NCBI RefSeq assembly: GCF_013307435.2
Contig: NZ_CP102845.1
Span: 3,408,001-3,472,000, forward strand
Reading direction: 5' to 3'
From: Microvirga terrae
GTDB taxonomy: Bacteria; Pseudomonadota; Alphaproteobacteria; Rhizobiales; Beijerinckiaceae
Length of the DNA: 64,000 nt
This document shows positions 39,339 through 51,300 of the stretch, one piece after another. The notes below the pieces were generated by a model. The model was not told the DNA's origin and did no database searches. It worked only from the letters and a program-made list of their open reading frames with translations. The translations under genes and the position numbers were made by a program. Every line of letters begins with the position of its first letter. The first letter of the stretch is position 1.

Positions 39339-40337
39339 TTACGCCGCCTTGCTCATCCCCTCCCGCACCTCGCTGAGGATCTCGTAGGAGCGCAGGCGCT
39401 TGGAATGGTCGTAGATCGCGGCCGCGACCATAACCTCGTCGGCGCCGGTCTGCGCGATGAAACCCTCCAGCCCGTCCCGCACCGTCTCACGCGAGCCGAC
39501 GAAGGAGCAGGACAGCATGTTCATGGCCTGCGCCTTCTCGTGCGGCAGCCAGTAGCTCTCGATGTTGTCGATCGGCGGCTGGAGCTTGCCGCGGGCACCG
39601 CGGAACAGGTTGGTGAAGGATTGCTGCGCCGAGGTGAAGAGGTGACGCGCCTCCTCGTCCGTGTCGGCCGCGATCACGTTGACGCCCACCATGGCATAGG
39701 GCCGGTCGAGCTGGGCGGAGGGCTGGAAGCGCTCGCGATAGACCTGGAGCGCCTGCATGAGGGCGCCCGGCGCGAAATGCGACGCGAAGGCATAGGGCAA
39801 GCCCAGCATGGCCGCGAGCTGCGCGCCGAACAGGCTCGAGCCCAGGATCCAGACCGGCACGTTCGAGCCCGCGCCAGGCACCGCCTGGATGGCTTGGTCG
39901 GGCTGGACGGGGCCGAGCAGCGCCTGCAGCTCGAGCACGTCCTGCGGGAAGGTGTCGGCCGCGCTCGGATCGCGGCGCAGGGCCCTCAGGGTGCGCTGGT
40001 CGGTGCCGGGCGCACGGCCGACCCCGAGGTCGATCCGGCCCGGGAACAGGGCGTCGAGCGTGCCGAACTGCTCGGCGATCACAAGGGGTGAGTGGTTCGG
40101 CAGCATGATGCCTCCCGAGCCGATCCGCATGGTCTTCGTGCCGCCCGCCACATGGGCGATCACCACGCTGGTCGCCGCGCTGGCGATTCCCACCATGTTG
40201 TGGTGCTCGGCGAGCCAGTAGCGGTTGTAGCCCCACGCTTCCGCGTGCTGCGCCAGGTCGAGCGTGTTGCGCAGGGCGTCGGACGGCGTCGAGCCTTCGG
40301 GGACGGGCGCGAGATCGAGAACGGAAAAGGGAGGCAT
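39339..40337 (-). CDS. LLM-class flavin-dependent oxidoreductase (luciferase-like, MsnO8 type)
   Basis: 332 residues. Luciferase-like barrel starting [21 protein letters not shown], then [25 protein letters not shown] near 28-52 and [20 protein letters not shown], typical of the MsnO8 subgroup that uses FMNH2 supplied by a separate reductase. The substrate is unknown. It lies downstream of the second TRAP binding-protein gene but a terminator separates them. Confidence 0.88.
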   Translation of the reverse strand: MPPFSVLDLAPVPEGSTPSDALRNTLDLAQHAEAWGYNRYWLAEHHNMVGIASAATSVVIAHVAGGTKTMRIGSGGIMLPNHSPLVIAEQFGTLDALFPGRIDLGVGRAPGTDQRTLRALRRDPSAADTFPQDVLELQALLGPVQPDQAIQAVPGAGSNVPVWILGSSLFGAQLAAMLGLPYAFASHFAPGALMQALQVYRERFQPSAQLDRPYAMVGVNVIAADTDEEARHLFTSAQQSFTNLFRGARGKLQPPIDNIESYWLPHEKAQAMNMLSCSFVGSRETVRDGLEGFIAQTGADEVMVAAAIYDHSKRLRSYEILSEVREGMSKAA

Positions 40338-40451
40338 GGGCGGGCTTTCTGGTGCGGTTCAAGGCCGAACGAGGGTTGCCATGAGATCATCATTCCAGGC
40401 CCCGGATGCAACCCGCAAAGCCCCTCGCCCGGGACACCCCTGCCTTGCAAA

Positions 40452-40482
40452 CGAAAAACCCGGCGCCTAGGACGCCGGGTTT
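40452..40482 (-). terminator. Terminator of TRAP binding-protein gene 2
   Basis: 10-bp perfect stem AAACCCGGCG / CGCCGGGTTT with a 7-nt loop (40456-40482); T-rich tail on the minus strand. Confidence 0.9.
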
Positions 40483-40503
40483 CGCGATGACGGGAGCGAT
40501 GCT

Positions 40504-42130
<1,627 letters not shown>

Positions 42131-42919
42131 ATGTGCTCTTATAGGCCGATGAAGAAGACGCTTATTTTGCTTGGAGCCACCATCGTCACGAACGGGATGA
42201 TGTTCAGCGGGGCTGAGGCCCGGTTGGTCCGCTACGAGATCAACGGGAAGCAGTATTCCTACAGCACCAACAACATCGCCCAGACGGCCGAGGCCCGGAA
42301 GCGGATCGCGGCCGCGAAGGCGGCGGAAGCCGCCAAGGCGAAGGCCGAGACGGAAAAGGCCCGAAACCCTCTCGCGGCGGCTTTCGGCTCGACGACGCAG
42401 AAGGAAGCCAAGGCGACGGAGGAGCGGCTTCAGCAGATCCTGTCGGGCCCGACGGAGTACATGGCTGTGTCTCCGCCCGCTCCCGACCGCACCGCCGAGG
42501 CTGCCAGGAAGCCCCAGGAGAAGCTTCAGGAGAAGCTGGCGCGGCCCGCCCCTGAAGCAAGGCCCGCTCAGAAGCCCGTCACCGTCGTCCGCGCGCCGGC
42601 CAAGCCGGTGCTCGCATCCGCCGTCGCGGCCTCCCTGGTCATTGCTGAACCGATCAGTCCGCAGCGTCAGACGAAGGTGAAGTCCGTCTCCTTCGATATG
42701 CAGACCGGCATCAAGACGACGATCATGAACGACGGCACGATCGAGGAGGAGCCGTTCGACAGCAGCGCCCTCGCCGTGCTGGCTCCGGAAGCGGGGAAGA
42801 TGCACAGCCTGACGGCTTTCGTAAACCAGTTGCGCAGGACCGCGCCCGAGGAAACGACGGGCTCGATCCAGACCAGCGTGGCGGACCCGGATGACGGATC
42901 TCTGATCAGGCACCGCTAG
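42131..42919 (+). CDS. Secreted Ala/Lys-rich protein of unknown function
   Basis: 262 residues. A signal-like segment MKKTLILLGATIVTNGMMFSGAEA is preceded by six residues if the ATG at 42131 is used; that ATG has an excellent AGGGGAAGAG site, while the ATG at 42149 does not. After VRYEINGKQYSYSTNN comes an Ala/Lys/Glu-rich helix (AEARKRIAAAKAAEAAKAK), then a Pro-rich middle and a C-terminus ending TGSIQTSVADPDDGSLIRHR. I do not recognise a family. Confidence 0.75.
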   Translation: MCSYRPMKKTLILLGATIVTNGMMFSGAEARLVRYEINGKQYSYSTNNIAQTAEARKRIAAAKAAEAAKAKAETEKARNPLAAAFGSTTQKEAKATEERLQQILSGPTEYMAVSPPAPDRTAEAARKPQEKLQEKLARPAPEARPAQKPVTVVRAPAKPVLASAVAASLVIAEPISPQRQTKVKSVSFDMQTGIKTTIMNDGTIEEEPFDSSALAVLAPEAGKMHSLTAFVNQLRRTAPEETTGSIQTSVADPDDGSLIRHR

Positions 42920-43035
42920 CGCATCGAGCAGGCCTTCGTGTTCCGCTCCCGGCGATGCGACAGCCATGAGAAGAAGTGTCGGACCCAAGGGCGAACCCGT
43001 CTTCGGGCCCGATGCTCTCGACGTCGGAAACCGCC

Positions 43036-44112
43036 TCAGCCGAGGCTCGCCGTCACGCCGGGCTCCAGAATCGTCAGCCGCGCCCGCCGGCAGTCGATTT
43101 CGGCCATGGCGCCGTAAGGCAGCGTGGCGATCGGGTCGGTATGGCCGAAATCGCACTCGGCCAGGACCGGCAGGTGCTCCAGTCCCGCTTCGGCGAGTGC
43201 GCGCAGGACTGCCGCCTCCTGCGCCGCCCTGTATGCCTGGTCCGTCTGGCCGCCCGGCCGTCCGAGCAGGATCCCGGCGAGGCGCGGCAGGATCCCCTGG
43301 GCGGTGAAATTGCGCAGCCAGCGCACGACGCCGGCGGCCGGCGGCGCCTCCTCCGATGTCTCGTAGAAGAGCATCGCCCCGTCCCAGTAATCGACGGGCG
43401 GCCACCAGTCCGAGCCCTTCAGCATCTCGAGAACCTCGGCGCATCCGCCCAGAAGAGGCCCGCGCGCGAAGCCGGTTCCCTGCAGGATGCGGGGTCCGGT
43501 CGAGGGCTGGAGCGTTTTGCGGCGCGTCTGGTTCGTCGGATCCTTCCAGGGCAGATGCTCGACGGTCCAGCCGTCGCGGTTCGGCGGGATTTCGCCGATG
43601 GGATCCGACTGAAAGACGGCCCTTCGCAGGCACTGTTCCGCGAAAGCGTGCATGCCGCCGTTTTCCGCAAATCCTGCCATGACCGTCGGACCATAGAACG
43701 AGCCGAGGCCGGCCTTGAGGCAGCCGAAATGCAGCACCGTTGGGTCCGAATAGCCGAGAAAGACCTTTGGATTATCCGCGATCACGGTGAGATCGACATG
43801 CGGGATGAGCCGGATCGCATCGTCCCCGCCGATGCTCGCGATGACGCCCCGAATCGACGGATCCGCGAAGGCCGAATGGATGTCCTCGGCGCGGGCCTCG
43901 GGATTCCGGTCGAGCCATGCGGCGTCGCGGCGGGCATGGGGCATGTCGACGGGCTCCAACCCGAAGACTTCGGACAGAACCCGTTTGCCGGCGTCATGGC
44001 GATGCGGAAAAACCGCCGGACCGCCCCAGCTCGTGGACACGACGGCCACACGATCGCCGGCCCTGAGAGCCTGCGGTTTCACCAGAGGTCTTCGCCACCA
44101 TCGACCGGACAT
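43036..44112 (-). CDS. S66-family peptidase (LD-carboxypeptidase / MccF-like)
   Basis: 358 residues. The nucleophile is Ser122 in FLGYSDPTVLHFG, and the oxyanion region is IASIGGDDAIRLI near 91-103. S66 enzymes include murein tetrapeptide LD-carboxypeptidase and MccF, which hydrolyses processed microcin C. The length and GYSD form resemble the MccF-like branch, but that is a weak distinction. The start follows AAGGAGG; an ATG five codons earlier is rejected. Confidence 0.85.
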   Translation of the reverse strand: MSGRWWRRPLVKPQALRAGDRVAVVSTSWGGPAVFPHRHDAGKRVLSEVFGLEPVDMPHARRDAAWLDRNPEARAEDIHSAFADPSIRGVIASIGGDDAIRLIPHVDLTVIADNPKVFLGYSDPTVLHFGCLKAGLGSFYGPTVMAGFAENGGMHAFAEQCLRRAVFQSDPIGEIPPNRDGWTVEHLPWKDPTNQTRRKTLQPSTGPRILQGTGFARGPLLGGCAEVLEMLKGSDWWPPVDYWDGAMLFYETSEEAPPAAGVVRWLRNFTAQGILPRLAGILLGRPGGQTDQAYRAAQEAAVLRALAEAGLEHLPVLAECDFGHTDPIATLPYGAMAEIDCRRARLTILEPGVTASLG

Positions 44113-44164
44113 CACGCCTCCTTCCAACGCCGTGCCGGCATGATGGTCGCAGATCGACGGACCA

Positions 44165-44194
44165 AAGAAAACGGCGCCGCTTGCGCGGCGCCGT
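44165..44194 (-). terminator. Terminator of groES-groEL
   Basis: Perfect 10-bp stem ACGGCGCCGC / GCGGCGCCGT with a TTGC loop (44171-44194) and a T-rich minus-strand tail. Confidence 0.88.
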
Positions 44195-44216
44195 CCGTGA
44201 GCTTTCGATGACCTAA

Positions 44217-44280
44217 AGCATCGGACACAGAAGCAGGACCACTTTTCCCCGACGCGGCCCTCTGGGGCCGCACGATGCGC
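44217..44280. repeat. GCATCG-type intergenic palindrome, copy 3 (diverged)
   Basis: AGCATCGGAC at the left and GCACGATGCGCTA at the right, with an inner GGACCACTTTT that is the complement of the AAAAGTGGGTCC core at 28317. It lies between the groEL stop and its terminator. Confidence 0.5.
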
Positions 44281-44286
44281 TAGCGC

Positions 44287-45918
<1,632 letters not shown>

Positions 45919-45968
45919 TCACTCCTGATGAGACGTAACGATGTGTGACTCTGATGGTGGGATCGGCC

Positions 45969-46283
45969 TTACGCGGCCTTCTTCTGGGCGGCGGTTTCTT
46001 CGAGCACGCCCATGACGTCGCTCTCCTTCATGATCAGGAGATCCTCGCCGTCGATCTTCACTTCCGTGCCGGACCACTTGCCGAAGAGCACGCGGTCGCC
46101 GGCCCTCACGTCGAGGGGAACCAGCTGGCCTTGTTCGTCGCGGGCGCCGGGCCCGACGGCGATCACCTCGCCCTGCTGGGGCTTCTCCTTGGCGGTGTCC
46201 GGGATGATGATGCCGCCCGCCGTCTTCTCCTCGGCGTCGATACGCCGGACCACGATCCGGTCGTGCAAAGGACGGAACTTCAT
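45969..46283 (-). CDS. groES: 10-kDa co-chaperonin GroES
   Basis: 104 residues from [16 protein letters not shown], with GGAGGAAG upstream; a longer reading to 46322 is rejected. The mobile loop [21 protein letters not shown] is at about residues 17-37, and the C-terminal half has [26 protein letters not shown]. It forms the lid of the GroEL chamber. It is first in the groES-groEL operon, with a CIRCE-like element 117 bp upstream. Confidence 0.97.
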   Translation of the reverse strand: MKFRPLHDRIVVRRIDAEEKTAGGIIIPDTAKEKPQQGEVIAVGPGARDEQGQLVPLDVRAGDRVLFGKWSGTEVKIDGEDLLIMKESDVMGVLEETAAQKKAA

Positions 46284-46399
46284 GAAGCTTCCTCCAATGA
46301 TATCAGCATGTTGACTGCTCAAGCGGAGCCTCTCGGGCCTCCGCGGTCGATGATTTGGTCTGGCAATCTTGACCGTTCAAGAGGGGGCGTGAAAATTTT

Positions 46400-46426
46400 T
46401 TGGCACTCTCCGGAACCGGATGCCAA
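46400..46426. promoter_or_regulatory. CIRCE-like element (HrcA operator) of groESL
   Basis: TTGGCACTC-N9-GGATGCCAA. The left arm is close to the CIRCE consensus TTAGCACTC; a perfect right arm would be GAGTGCCAA, so two positions are changed. The 9-bp spacer is exact. Position upstream of groES and the spacing favour a real, slightly decayed HrcA site. Confidence 0.6.
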
Positions 46427-46475
46427 GAGCTCATTTCGCGATGGAAGGTGGTCGCGATACAAGATGCCTGATGCC

Positions 46476-46563
46476 CGTCATCACCGACCTTGTGCCGGTG
46501 ATCCCGATGATGTGAAGCACCGCGCCTCACCGGATTGCGATAGCCGGTGCGATCCCGGCCGTA
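46476..46563. repeat. REP/BIME-like repeat, copy F (degenerate)
   Basis: The left hairpin GTCATCACCG-ACCTTGTG-CCGGTGATC is mostly intact; the right hairpin is decayed (TAGCCGGTGCGATCCCGGCC). It follows the slyX stop codon. Confidence 0.65.
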
Positions 46564-46617
46564 ACCAGAAGACGCCAGCGCAGTCTGCTAAGCGTCTCTG
46601 GCTACCGTTCAGGTCGA

Positions 46618-46830
46618 CTAGTAGTGCGGCGGCGGGGGCTCGGAGGCGGACGGGCCGCCCGCATTGTCCTCGACCTCCTGGACCCGGTCGAGCAGCTCGT
46701 TGAGCTGGCGCTTCAGGCCATCGATCAGCTTCCACTGAGCGATGACCGTCTGGTTCAGGTCCTCGACCACCTGGTCCTGGTAGGTGAGGCGTACTTCGAG
46801 CGCTTCGATGCGGCCTTCGACGTCATTCAT
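46618..46830 (-). CDS. slyX: SlyX family protein
   Basis: 70 residues. A short coiled coil ([21 protein letters not shown]) leads into a Pro-rich end PPPPHY, the SlyX signature. Function is unknown. Its ATG overlaps the end of trhO by 8 nt, so it is translationally coupled; an ATG six codons upstream would lengthen the overlap. Confidence 0.9.
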   Translation of the reverse strand: MNDVEGRIEALEVRLTYQDQVVEDLNQTVIAQWKLIDGLKRQLNELLDRVQEVEDNAGGPSASEPPPPHY

Positions 46831-47578
46831 CGGACGGTCCCGTCTCACCCGAGCGCTCCACGAGCCCGTGGCCGAGCGCCACCCGTTCGTCGAACACGAA
46901 GCACCCCCCGTTCCAGCGGCTCTCCGCCTCCGGAACCTCCTCCAGGTATTTGAGGATGCCGCCCCTGAGGTGGAAGACCTCCTCGAAACCCTGGGCCAGC
47001 ATGTAGGAGCTGGCCTTTTCGCACCGGATGCCCCCCGTGCAGAACATGGCGACCTTCCGGTGCCGCGTCGGGTCGAGTTCCGCCTTCACGAAGTCCTTGA
47101 ACTCGCTGAAGCGCTTGATCCGGGGATCGACGGCGCCCGCGAAGGTGCCCATCTCAACCTCGAAATCGTTGCGGGTGTCGAGGAGCACGATGCCGGGCTC
47201 CTCCAGCAGCCGGTTCCAGTCGGCCGGCGACACATAGGTGCCGACGCGGCGCAGGGGATCGGTCTGTGGATCGCCCAGCGTCACGATCTCCTTCTTGAGC
47301 CGCACCTTCATGCGCTTGAACGGCATCTCGGCCGCGGTCGAGAACTTGAGTTCGAGATTGTCGAGGCGTCCCTCGAAAACTGCGCCGTCGCGCAATTCGC
47401 TCATCAGCGCGTCGATGGCCTCACTGGAGCCGGCCACCGTCCCGTTGATGCCCTCCTGGGCGAGCAGGAGCGTGCCCCTGATCCCGAGATCCAGGCAGAT
47501 CCTGTATAGCGGGTCCTTCAGCTCCCGGTAGTCCGGCAGCGGCACGAACTGGTAGAGGGCGGCAACCTTGTATGTCAT
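46823..47578 (-). CDS. trhO: tRNA uridine-34 hydroxylase (rhodanese family)
   Basis: 251 residues. TrhO installs 5-hydroxyuridine at position 34 of tRNAs in an oxygen-dependent reaction. An N-terminal ferredoxin-like UPF0176 part ([12 protein letters not shown] near 39-50) is followed by a rhodanese domain with the loop Cys180 in [12 protein letters not shown]. It is shorter than the E. coli protein because it lacks the C-terminal zinc-like extension, usual in alphaproteobacteria. It is first in the trhO-slyX pair. Confidence 0.92.
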   Translation of the reverse strand: MTYKVAALYQFVPLPDYRELKDPLYRICLDLGIRGTLLLAQEGINGTVAGSSEAIDALMSELRDGAVFEGRLDNLELKFSTAAEMPFKRMKVRLKKEIVTLGDPQTDPLRRVGTYVSPADWNRLLEEPGIVLLDTRNDFEVEMGTFAGAVDPRIKRFSEFKDFVKAELDPTRHRKVAMFCTGGIRCEKASSYMLAQGFEEVFHLRGGILKYLEEVPEAESRWNGGCFVFDERVALGHGLVERSGETGPSDE

Positions 47579-47689
47579 GCCGGCTGTTTATCAGCAGGCG
47601 CGGAGACGGGGAACCCACCTATCGCGGCCCTGATGTCGCTTCAACCCCGTCCGCTCCTCGTCATGGCCGGCGGCCGCAGACCTGCCACG

Positions 47690-49147
47690 CTACACTTTCG
47701 GCCAGGGCCGCCGGTCCGGGCACATCTCCTCCCAGGCCTGCGAGAGCCGCAGCACGCCTACGTCGTCGAAGCGGCGGCCGATGATCTGGAGCCCGATGGG
47801 GAGTCCCGCCGTCGTGAAGCCGGTATTGACGGAGGCGGCGGGCTGATCGGACATGTTGAACGCGACCGTGTAGCCGATATGCTCGAACGGCTCCTCCGGG
47901 TTGTGGATGGGAGATGCCAGTTCGGCCGGGTAGGCGACGCAGGGCGCCACTGGCGAGATCACGAAGTCGAAGCGGTGCGTGGCGGCGACGGCCGCGTGGC
48001 GCATCACCATCATCTGGTTCATGCCGCTGTAGACCGCGGCGCCGGTCAGGTCCCGGCCGCCCTCGGCCCATTGCAGGATGTAGGGCAGGATCTTTCCGCG
48101 ATCCTCATCGCTCAAGGGAGCGATGTCCGTCCACGCCCGCTGGCGCCAGAAATCGTCCAGGCCGTCGAGCATTTCGCGGGTGATGAAGGGCGGCATCTCC
48201 TCGACGCTGGCGCCAGCCGCCGCAAAGGCTTTTGCGGCCCTCTCCACGGCCGCCCGGACCTCCGGATCGAGCGTGAGGCCAATGCCGGCCTCCATCATCA
48301 CGCCGATCCTGAGACCCTTGAGATCGATGCCGAGATCGAGCCACGGCAGATCCTGATACGGCAGGCTCATGGGGTCGCGGACGTCCGGCCTCGTGAGGCT
48401 CGTCATCATCAGGGCCGCGTCCCGCACGGTGCGGGTCATCGGCCCGGCCACGCGACCGTAATAGGTCGGGTCGATGGGAATGCGGCCGAAGCTAGGCTTC
48501 AGGCCGAACACGCCGCACCACGAGGCCGGCAGGCGGATCGAGCCGCCGATATCGGTGCCGATATGGAACGGTCCGTAGCCGGCCGCCGCTGCAGCGCCCG
48601 CCCCGGCCGAGCTGCCGCCCGGGTTCTTCGCGAGGTCCCATGGATTGCGCGCGAGCGGATGGAAACTCGACAGGCCCGAGGAGAGCATGCCGTAATCCGG
48701 CATGGTGGTCTTGGCGAGAATGACCACGCCGTCCTCGCGGAGGCGCGCCGCCGCGGGCGCATCCTCGGCGGCAGGGACGAGCGGTCGCGCGGCCGTGCCG
48801 AGCGGCACCGGGACACCCTTTGTTGCGATGTTTTCCTTGATGGTCGCGGGAATTCCGTCGAGCGCCCTCGCCTGCCCGCTCATCCAGCGCTGCTCGGACG
48901 CACGCGCGTCGCGAAGCGCCGCGTCAGGATCGAAGGCATAGAGCGCCTGGAGCTGCGGCTCGTAAGCCTCGATGCGAGCGATCACCGCTCTCGTGACATC
49001 GACCGGCGACACCGCCTTCCGGGCATAGGCGTCGAGGAGCTCGGCTCCCGTCGAATCGGCCAGATCCTCCGGGCTGCCGTGCGTGCGATGCGAGGGCGAT
49101 TGCGTGCTCAATGCAAAATTCTCCTGAAGGATTCGATCCCGGGCCAT
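47690..49147 (-). CDS. Amidase (amidase-signature family)
   Basis: 485 residues from the ATG at 49147; a start at 49216 would add 23 residues. The Ser-cisSer-Lys triad is visible: Lys in TIKENIATKG, the two Ser in the PGGSSAGAGAAAAAGYG block and GTDIGGSIRLPASWCG. It hydrolyses an amide such as an aryl or short-chain amide; the substrate cannot be read from sequence. No obvious partner genes are adjacent. Confidence 0.88.
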   Translation of the reverse strand: MARDRILQENFALSTQSPSHRTHGSPEDLADSTGAELLDAYARKAVSPVDVTRAVIARIEAYEPQLQALYAFDPDAALRDARASEQRWMSGQARALDGIPATIKENIATKGVPVPLGTAARPLVPAAEDAPAAARLREDGVVILAKTTMPDYGMLSSGLSSFHPLARNPWDLAKNPGGSSAGAGAAAAAGYGPFHIGTDIGGSIRLPASWCGVFGLKPSFGRIPIDPTYYGRVAGPMTRTVRDAALMMTSLTRPDVRDPMSLPYQDLPWLDLGIDLKGLRIGVMMEAGIGLTLDPEVRAAVERAAKAFAAAGASVEEMPPFITREMLDGLDDFWRQRAWTDIAPLSDEDRGKILPYILQWAEGGRDLTGAAVYSGMNQMMVMRHAAVAATHRFDFVISPVAPCVAYPAELASPIHNPEEPFEHIGYTVAFNMSDQPAASVNTGFTTAGLPIGLQIIGRRFDDVGVLRLSQAWEEMCPDRRPWPKV

Positions 49148-49481
49148 GCTGAAGCCTTCGGCGGGAGCGGTAAACCGGTTTCGTCCCTGCTGACGCGCAT
49201 GGGCCCATGACGCCAATGCAGAAGCGGACTCGCGGGGTGATTGGAGGTGCTCTACTCTTTGGAGGCATGCCCGTCAGCTCATGGCACAAAGGCACCGCGT
49301 CGTCGTTTCCCAGCGGCGGGCATCCAGCGCCCGGCTCCCGGCAAGGAGAAATGTCCTGAGCCCGAACCGTCCATTCACGCGGACGGCGCGAGATTGAGCA
49401 TCCTGACGCTGCCACGGTGTTGGTCTGTACGAATGTCCGGCCTGTTTTTCCGGGCCTCTCGAAAGCGGTGATGATCCTGCC
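49148..49481. other. Amidase/Crp divergent intergenic region
   Basis: 334 bp holding the promoters of two divergent genes. A 30-codon frame near 49267 was considered but its ribosome-binding site is too close to the ATG. Nothing else is supported. Confidence 0.5.
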
Positions 49482-50267
49482 ATGAAAAATGGGACGAAGG
49501 CCGCTCTCCATCGAAGGAACCAGCTCCTCGCGGCACTGGAGCCCGACGACTACGCGTGGCTCGAGCCCCATCTCGAAATCGTCGAACTGCCACGCGGAAA
49601 GGTCGTGTACCAGAGCGGCGAGGCCATCCGGCACACCTATTTCCCCCATGACGCAGTCGTGTCCCTCGTGACCGATCTGCAGAACGGCGGCTCGGTCGAA
49701 ATGGCGGTGTTCGGCCGGGAATCCGTCTTCGGCTTCGTGAGCGCCCTCGTCACCCGCCAGTCCTTCGGCCGCTACGTGACCCAGATCGCCGGCACGGCAT
49801 CGCGCGTCGCCCTGGAGCGGTTGAGCAGGGCGCTCGAAACGCGTCCCGCCATTCGCCGCGTGCTCTTCCGCTATTCTGAGGCTCTCCTGACACAGACGCT
49901 CCAGACCGTTGCCTGCAACGCCGTTCACAGCGTGGAGGCCCGGTGCTGCCGCGCGATCCTGGGCACCCGCGACAGGACGGACACGGACGACATTCCCCTC
50001 ACCCATGAAATCCTGGCCGAGATGCTCGGTGTTCAGCGGTCGAGCGTGAGCAGCGTCACGAGCGCGCTGCAGCGGATGGGCCTCATCAGCCAGGGTCGAG
50101 GCACGATCAGGATCACCAACCGGGCCGGGCTCGAGGACACCGCATGCGAGTGCTACCACGCGATCCGCCAGAGCTTCGAAAAGCTCATGCCGGAGGGCCG
50201 CCCGCAGACGGAACCGAGCCCCCGGTCTCGCCCGGCTCCGGCGCGCCATCGCAACAGCGCGCGCTGA
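49482..50267 (+). CDS. Crp/Fnr-family transcriptional regulator
   Basis: 261 residues. The N-terminal cyclic-nucleotide-binding-like jelly roll (PRGKVVYQSGEAIRHTYFPHDAVVSLV) lacks the cysteine cluster of Fnr, so it is not an Fe-S oxygen sensor. The C-terminal winged helix has HEILAEMLGVQRSSVSSVTSALQRMGLI as its recognition region. Hyphomicrobiales carry many such regulators of unknown ligand. The C-terminal 25 residues are polar and disordered-looking. Confidence 0.9.
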   Translation: MKNGTKAALHRRNQLLAALEPDDYAWLEPHLEIVELPRGKVVYQSGEAIRHTYFPHDAVVSLVTDLQNGGSVEMAVFGRESVFGFVSALVTRQSFGRYVTQIAGTASRVALERLSRALETRPAIRRVLFRYSEALLTQTLQTVACNAVHSVEARCCRAILGTRDRTDTDDIPLTHEILAEMLGVQRSSVSSVTSALQRMGLISQGRGTIRITNRAGLEDTACECYHAIRQSFEKLMPEGRPQTEPSPRSRPAPARHRNSAR

Positions 50268-50339
50268 ATGAAGATTTCTTCCGGCTTTGTCGGCTTCCCA
50301 ACAGACGGGGTAATCCTACCTTAGTATCGTGGGTCCCTA

Positions 50340-50354
50340 TTAACGCAAAGTTAA
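50340..50354. promoter_or_regulatory. CtrA-type binding site upstream of the 93-residue unknown
   Basis: TTAA-CGCAAAG-TTAA fits the TTAA-N7-TTAA consensus exactly and ends 13 bp before the ATG at 50368. So close to the start it could act as an operator over the promoter or leader. Confidence 0.5.
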
Positions 50355-50367
50355 TACGAGGGAAGAG

Positions 50368-50649
50368 ATGAACGATACTAGGTTTCATAACGAAGAAGCG
50401 AATAACGGGGCTCTCCTTCCTAGAATGTATTCCCCCTCTTTCCAGCCGTTGCTGCAGTCTCTTCTGGCAACCCTGGCCGATCTCGATTTCGACTACGAAC
50501 AGGAGCGCGAGAAGCTCAACACGTCGCCCGATGCCAACATCAAGATCCGTGCTCTGGAGAAGCTGAAGGCCCGCCACTACGAGCGGCGGCAGCCCTACAT
50601 CCAGCAGCTCGCAATTCTGCAGAAGCGCATGATGGAATTAAGAGCGTAG
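50368..50649 (+). CDS. Small conserved-looking protein of unknown function
   Basis: 93 residues with a GAGGGAAGAG ribosome-binding site. The first 25 residues are polar, then two predicted amphipathic helices (LLQSLLATLADLDFDYEQEREKL and LEKLKARHYERRQPYIQQLAILQKRMM) suggest a helical hairpin or coiled coil. I recognise no family. A CtrA-type site directly upstream hints at cell-cycle control. Confidence 0.75.
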   Translation: MNDTRFHNEEANNGALLPRMYSPSFQPLLQSLLATLADLDFDYEQEREKLNTSPDANIKIRALEKLKARHYERRQPYIQQLAILQKRMMELRA

Positions 50650-50801
50650 TCAAACGTCTCACCCTACGGCGTCGTTCGAACGCCAGCCGACGAAGTCAAG
50701 AACACCAGCTCTTTGGGGCATGGGCGCTCAGCCGGTCAGGCCGGGTGGGTGCATTCACAAGACCTGAGCCCATTCCAATGGCTCATGAGGGATTGCAGCC
50801 A

Positions 50802-51233
50802 ATGACCGAGGAAGAAATCGAGATTGTCGCGGAGGAACTGGCCAAGATCGGGGGCGTGACCTGGTATCCGGGTCGGGAGAAAGGGACCCTGATGCGGGTC
50901 GTCTGCGACCGGTATCGCGACCGGGCCAGGGTGGCGATCGAAGCCCTCGAGCGCTACCGGGCCAGCCAGCAGGCCGCTCTCGCGCAGGACAACATGCAGG
51001 GTGACGCTCCGCCGACGACCTGCCGGGCCGCGGCCCGACCTCATGACATCAAACCCGGCTCGACGGTCATCTACCGTCCCCCGGGCGACCGGAGGGCCTA
51101 TTCGTGCCGGGTGGTCGAGATCGAAGGCAACCGCGCTTATCTTGCCCCCATTCTCAGAGCCTGTACCGAATGGGTGTCGATCGAGCACCTCGTCCCGTCC
51201 CGGGAGCAGGACAAGGCCGCCGCCCGCGACTGA
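50802..51233 (+). CDS. Protein of unknown function
   Basis: 143 residues from MTEEEIEIVAEELAK, chosen because GAGG lies about 10 nt upstream; an in-frame ATG at 50778 would add eight residues. The N-terminal half is helical and acidic (TEEEIEIVAEELAKIGG), then VICDRYRDRARVAIEALERYR-like basic helix. The C-terminal half has GSTVIYRPPGDRRAYSCRVVEIEGNRAYLAP, a small beta domain. No family is recognised. It is convergent with the binding-protein gene at 51301. Confidence 0.7.
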   Translation: MTEEEIEIVAEELAKIGGVTWYPGREKGTLMRVVCDRYRDRARVAIEALERYRASQQAALAQDNMQGDAPPTTCRAAARPHDIKPGSTVIYRPPGDRRAYSCRVVEIEGNRAYLAPILRACTEWVSIEHLVPSREQDKAAARD

Positions 51234-51253
51234 ACCCGCTCCTGACGAGAACC

Positions 51254-51278
51254 AGGGCGGCTCCGACGGAGCCGCCCT
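51254..51278. terminator. Stem-loop between convergent genes
   Basis: Perfect 11-bp stem AGGGCGGCTCC / GGAGCCGCCCT with a GAC loop. There is no T-tract on the plus side, so its efficiency is unclear. Confidence 0.65.
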
Positions 51279-51300
51279 TGCCGCTTCAGGCCGGCGCCCC

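Larger units (their letters stand above)
46284..46617. other. groES upstream region with CIRCE-like site and REP copy
   Basis: 334 bp without a gene. It contains the groES leader and promoter region, a degenerate CIRCE element at 46400-46426 and a degenerate REP copy at 46476-46563 that lies at the 3' end of slyX-free spacer. No terminator for slyX was identified beyond the REP hairpins. Confidence 0.55.
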
